DNA of 64,000 nucleotides, taken from assembly GCA_910574715.1 (NCBI GenBank), contig CAJTCH010000025.1, forward strand, positions 1 to 64,000. The letters are read 5' to 3'. Position 1 is the first letter of the stretch. Each line of letters opens with the position of its first letter. Below are positions 61,520 to 64,000 of the stretch, in pieces. The DNA is from Lachnospiraceae bacterium (lineage in GTDB: Bacteria; Bacillota; Clostridia; Lachnospirales; Lachnospiraceae). Position numbers and translations under genes: made by a program. Under the pieces are notes generated by a model. The model was not told where the DNA came from. It saw only the letters and a list, made by a program, of their open reading frames with translations, and made no database searches.

Positions 61520-62653
61520 ATGGGAATTCAGTTGTTCAAGGCAAAGTACGAGGTAGATGAGTGCTTGTCAGAAATCAGGGAGTGTCTTGAGGTTGGTTGG
61601 ACCGGCATGGGATTCAAGACCGTAAAATTTGAGGAAGCATGGAAGGAATATACAGGACTTCCATTTGCACATTATTTGAATTCATCTACTATCGGTCTTT
61701 ATATGGCTGTGGATATTTTAAAGGAGCAGTATGGATGGGAAGACGGCGATGAGATCATTACTACGCCGATCACTTTCGTTTCCTCAAACCATGCTATCTT
61801 AAAATCGCATATGAAAGCGGTTTTTGCTGATATTGATGAAACAATGTGTATGACTTCAGAATCAGTGAAGGAGCGTGTTACAGATAAGACCCGTGCAGTT
61901 ATGTATGTCGGTCTTGGTGGAAATATGGGACATTACTACGAAATCGTAAAGATCTGTGAAGAGAATAACCTAAAACTTATCTTGGATGCTGCCCATATGG
62001 CGGGAACCAGATACAAGGGAGAAATTCCAGGTAAAGAGGCAGAAGTTGTGGTTTATTCTTTCCAAGCTGTTAAGAATCTTCCTACTGCTGACAGCGGAAT
62101 GATCTGCTTCAAACGCGGTGAATTTGATGAGATTGTCCGTAAGAAATGTTGGCTTGGTATCAATAAGGATACATATGCAAGAAGTTCTGATTCAGGAAAT
62201 TATAAGTGGCGCTATGATGTTGAATATGTTGGTGATAAGGGACATGGTAACTCCATTATGGCATCGATTGGCCTTGTGCAGTTAAAATATCTTGACCGAG
62301 ATAATGCGTATCGTCGTCAGCTGGTAGCATGGTATCGTGACAGACTGAGCAAGTATCCAGATAAGATCAGGATCGTAAAGATGGAAGAAGGCTGTGAGAG
62401 CGCTTGCCACCTTTTCCAGATCTGTGTTGATAAGCGTGATGAACTGATGGTGACGCTTAATGCTGCAGAGGTATATCCGGGTGTTCATTATGCAAACAAC
62501 ATCAATTATCGTATGTACGGTTATGCAAAAGGAACCTGTCCATATGCGGACTATGTAAGTGAACATACAATTTCTCTCCCGATGAATCTGTACCTGACAT
62601 ATGAAGACGTGCAGAGAATTTGCGATATAGTGGAAAAGTTTGTGAATAGATAA
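61520..62653 (+). CDS. PLP-dependent sugar aminotransferase (DegT/DnrJ/EryC1/StrS)
   Basis: AGGAG is well placed before ATG 61520. The 377-residue protein has the DegT layout: TPITFVSSNHAIL (~75), LDAAHMAGTRYK (~155-166) and the Schiff-base Lys in SFQAVKNLPTADSGM (~178-192). It changes a keto-sugar nucleotide to an amino sugar. It sits with a GNAT enzyme, an acyl carrier protein and a ligase, so the new amino group may be acylated. Confidence 0.9.
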   Translation: MGIQLFKAKYEVDECLSEIRECLEVGWTGMGFKTVKFEEAWKEYTGLPFAHYLNSSTIGLYMAVDILKEQYGWEDGDEIITTPITFVSSNHAILKSHMKAVFADIDETMCMTSESVKERVTDKTRAVMYVGLGGNMGHYYEIVKICEENNLKLILDAAHMAGTRYKGEIPGKEAEVVVYSFQAVKNLPTADSGMICFKRGEFDEIVRKKCWLGINKDTYARSSDSGNYKWRYDVEYVGDKGHGNSIMASIGLVQLKYLDRDNAYRRQLVAWYRDRLSKYPDKIRIVKMEEGCESACHLFQICVDKRDELMVTLNAAEVYPGVHYANNINYRMYGYAKGTCPYADYVSEHTISLPMNLYLTYEDVQRICDIVEKFVNR

Positions 62654-62715
62654 CAAGTCTAAGTGGAGTACTGATAACGTATCCAAATACTCCGTTTTTA
62701 TATGAGGAAAAACAA

Positions 62716-63276
62716 ATGGTATATGAAGGTGTATTAGAAGGACGGTATGTGGATCTTAAAGCGTGTACGGAAGCGGATGCAGAATTTACACTTGCCATTC
62801 GGAGAGATCCTGAGTTTACAAAATTTTTGCCTGTCATCAATAATACGATAGAACAGCAAAAGGCATGGATTAGGAAACAGAGAGAAAAAATCGGAGATTA
62901 CTTTTTTGTCGTTTGGGATAAGGCGGGCAATCGAATAGGCACTATTAGCACTTATGATGTAAATGGAGATCATGCAGAAAGCGGCAGATTGACAATCAAA
63001 GGAAGTAATCCATTTCAGGCATTAGAAGCACAGATACTATCTTTTAGATTTGCATATGGAGTGTTAGGGCTTGAGCGTATTGACGGGTTCATTTTTGCTG
63101 ATAATGACCGTGCAATACGTTTTAATAAGCAGTTTGGCGGTAAACATTATCCACCGGATATGGATGAAAACGGCAGAATGGTTATCAAGATAGAGAACTG
63201 GCGTGAAGATTTTGAAAAAGTAGATAAAAAGTTGAGTTCAATATTATATCGAGAGAAGAAGAAAAAAGGAGAATGA
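62716..63276 (+). CDS. GNAT-family N-acyltransferase
   Basis: This 186-residue protein has a GNAT_3 (RimJ/RimL-like) fold: LEGRYVDLKACTEADAEF at the start, NRIGTISTYDVNGDHAE (~75) as the central strand, and ERIDGFIFADNDRAIRFNKQFGG (~113-135) as the CoA-binding region. By context it may acylate an amino sugar. It starts ~60 bases after the aminotransferase and is followed by the ACP gene with a 4-base gap. Confidence 0.8.
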   Translation: MVYEGVLEGRYVDLKACTEADAEFTLAIRRDPEFTKFLPVINNTIEQQKAWIRKQREKIGDYFFVVWDKAGNRIGTISTYDVNGDHAESGRLTIKGSNPFQALEAQILSFRFAYGVLGLERIDGFIFADNDRAIRFNKQFGGKHYPPDMDENGRMVIKIENWREDFEKVDKKLSSILYREKKKKGE

Positions 63277-63280
63277 GATC

Positions 63281-63523
63281 ATGAGTAATTTAGAAAAATA
63301 CAATAATGCATTTATGGAGTGTTTTGAAATCTCTGACAACCAGCTTTCAGAGCTTAAATATCAGGATATTCAGGCATGGGATTCTGTTGGACACATGGGG
63401 TTGGTAGCAGCTTTAGAGGATGCTTTTGATATTATGATGGACACAGATGATATCATTGATTTTAGTTCATATGAAAAAGGAAAAGAAATTTTGACGAAGG
63501 CTGAATATGGGGTGGTGTTTTGA
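63281..63523 (+). CDS. acyl carrier protein
   Basis: This 80-residue protein has the attachment Ser in the WDSVGHMGLV motif (~33-42), where phosphopantetheine is added, and an acidic helix. It differs from FabC-type ACPs and matches the stand-alone carriers in polysaccharide and secondary-metabolite loci. The stop overlaps the ligase start by 1 base (TGATG), suggesting that the two work together. Confidence 0.85.
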   Translation: MSNLEKYNNAFMECFEISDNQLSELKYQDIQAWDSVGHMGLVAALEDAFDIMMDTDDIIDFSSYEKGKEILTKAEYGVVF

Positions 63524-64000
63524 TGAGAAAAATATGGAATCTAGAAGAACATAGAGGCAAGACAGCTCTTATAGATGAATTTGGCGGCCGGATGACATAT
63601 GATGCTTTGAATTCTGAATCTAATATATTGGCTAACAGAGTAGGACATCGCTGTTTGGTATTCGCACTTTGTCGGAATGAGATTGGATCCGTCTTAGGTT
63701 ATACAGCATTTATCAATAATGGAATCGTACCGGTCATGGTAAACAGTCACTTGGAAGAAAATCTGCTTTCGAATCTTCTCAGCATATATCAGCCGGAGTT
63801 TTTATGGATTCCCCAAGATCAGAGAGATCAATTCCCAGAGATGGCATGTGAGCATGAGGTATATGATTATGCCTTATTGAAGACCGAATATGACAAGAAA
63901 TATCCGCTTTACGAAGAACTTGGGCTTCTTATTACAACATCAGGTTCGACAGGATCACCTAAGCTAGTCAGACAGTCTTATACAAATGTATTTGATAATG
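63523..64000 (+). CDS. AMP-binding acyl/aminoacyl ligase (cut by window edge)
   Basis: ATG 63523 overlaps the ACP stop. The frame is open to the window end (159 codons). The P-loop signature TTSGSTGSPKLVRQSY (about residues 137-152) identifies the ANL (acyl-CoA synthetase/adenylating) superfamily, and GRMTYDALNSESN near the start is the usual family opening. It should activate an acid as AMP ester and load it on the adjacent ACP. The C-terminus and substrate pocket are outside the window. Confidence 0.85.
   Translation, partial: MRKIWNLEEHRGKTALIDEFGGRMTYDALNSESNILANRVGHRCLVFALCRNEIGSVLGYTAFINNGIVPVMVNSHLEENLLSNLLSIYQPEFLWIPQDQRDQFPEMACEHEVYDYALLKTEYDKKYPLYEELGLLITTSGSTGSPKLVRQSYTNVFDN

Overview
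The window looks like chromosome from a gut Lachnospiraceae-type Clostridium (Firmicutes, anaerobic). The signs are strong AGGAGG ribosome sites, LanFEG-type immunity operons, an [FeFe] hydrogenase, LoaP-type NusG and DUF1703 AAA proteins. I cannot name the species from sequence alone. No rRNA, tRNA or CRISPR array was seen.

Region 1 (1-8.6 kb) is a worn accessory zone. It holds the 3' part of an IS4-type transposase, an adhesin fragment fused end-to-end with a truncated PIN toxin and a frameshifted antitoxin, and a XerS-like tyrosine recombinase with a near-perfect 19-bp inverted repeat just upstream (a candidate dif site). It also has a frameshifted nuclease-like gene, a two-gene RloA/RloB (AbiL-like) defence pair, an orphan histidine kinase and a RelB/Fic pair in which Fic carries an internal deletion.

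Region 2 (8.7-18.9 kb) is for surviving antimicrobial peptides and sensing the envelope. It has an ABC exporter under a MerR regulator that carries an in-frame stop, a LanFEG immunity transporter with a divergent two-component system, and a VanY-like D,D-carboxypeptidase divergent from a second two-component system. The last two share a strikingly symmetrical promoter with paired 11-bp-spaced response-regulator boxes.

Region 3 (18.9-30.7 kb) is an island on the minus strand. It encodes two PP-loop (PAPS-reductase-like) enzymes, an Rpn-type nuclease, a DNA polymerase III delta-like protein, a UvrD helicase with a degenerate Cas4-like N-terminus, and a PRTRC-type cassette resembling ubiquitin conjugation: a ThiF/E1-like protein, an E2-like PRTRC-B protein and a PRTRC-C-like repeat protein. 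An IS110 element closes it. Several genes in regions 1-3 are broken by single-base changes in homopolymers, which could be real decay or assembly error.

Region 4 (31.4-47.5 kb) is core metabolism: a two-gene [FeFe]-hydrogenase/FAD-dithiol reductase operon, then a maltodextrin locus. The latter has malQ, a LacI regulator, three copies of a LacI-type operator, MalEFG-like transporter genes, a YesL protein, an MsmX-type ATPase and a GH13 enzyme. A DUF1703 AAA protein follows.

Region 5 (47.5-64 kb) starts with a helicase carrying five C-terminal helicase-associated repeats. It continues as a capsule/exopolysaccharide cluster led by a LoaP-type antiterminator: chain-length protein, priming sugar transferase, epimerase, three glycosyltransferases, Wzy-like polymerase, Wzx flippase, an XRE-nucleotidyltransferase fusion, and a sugar aminotransferase with GNAT, acyl carrier protein and AMP-forming ligase, probably for N-acyl decoration of an amino sugar. 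Base composition becomes strongly AT-rich from about 51 kb to 60 kb, as is common for capsule genes gained by transfer.
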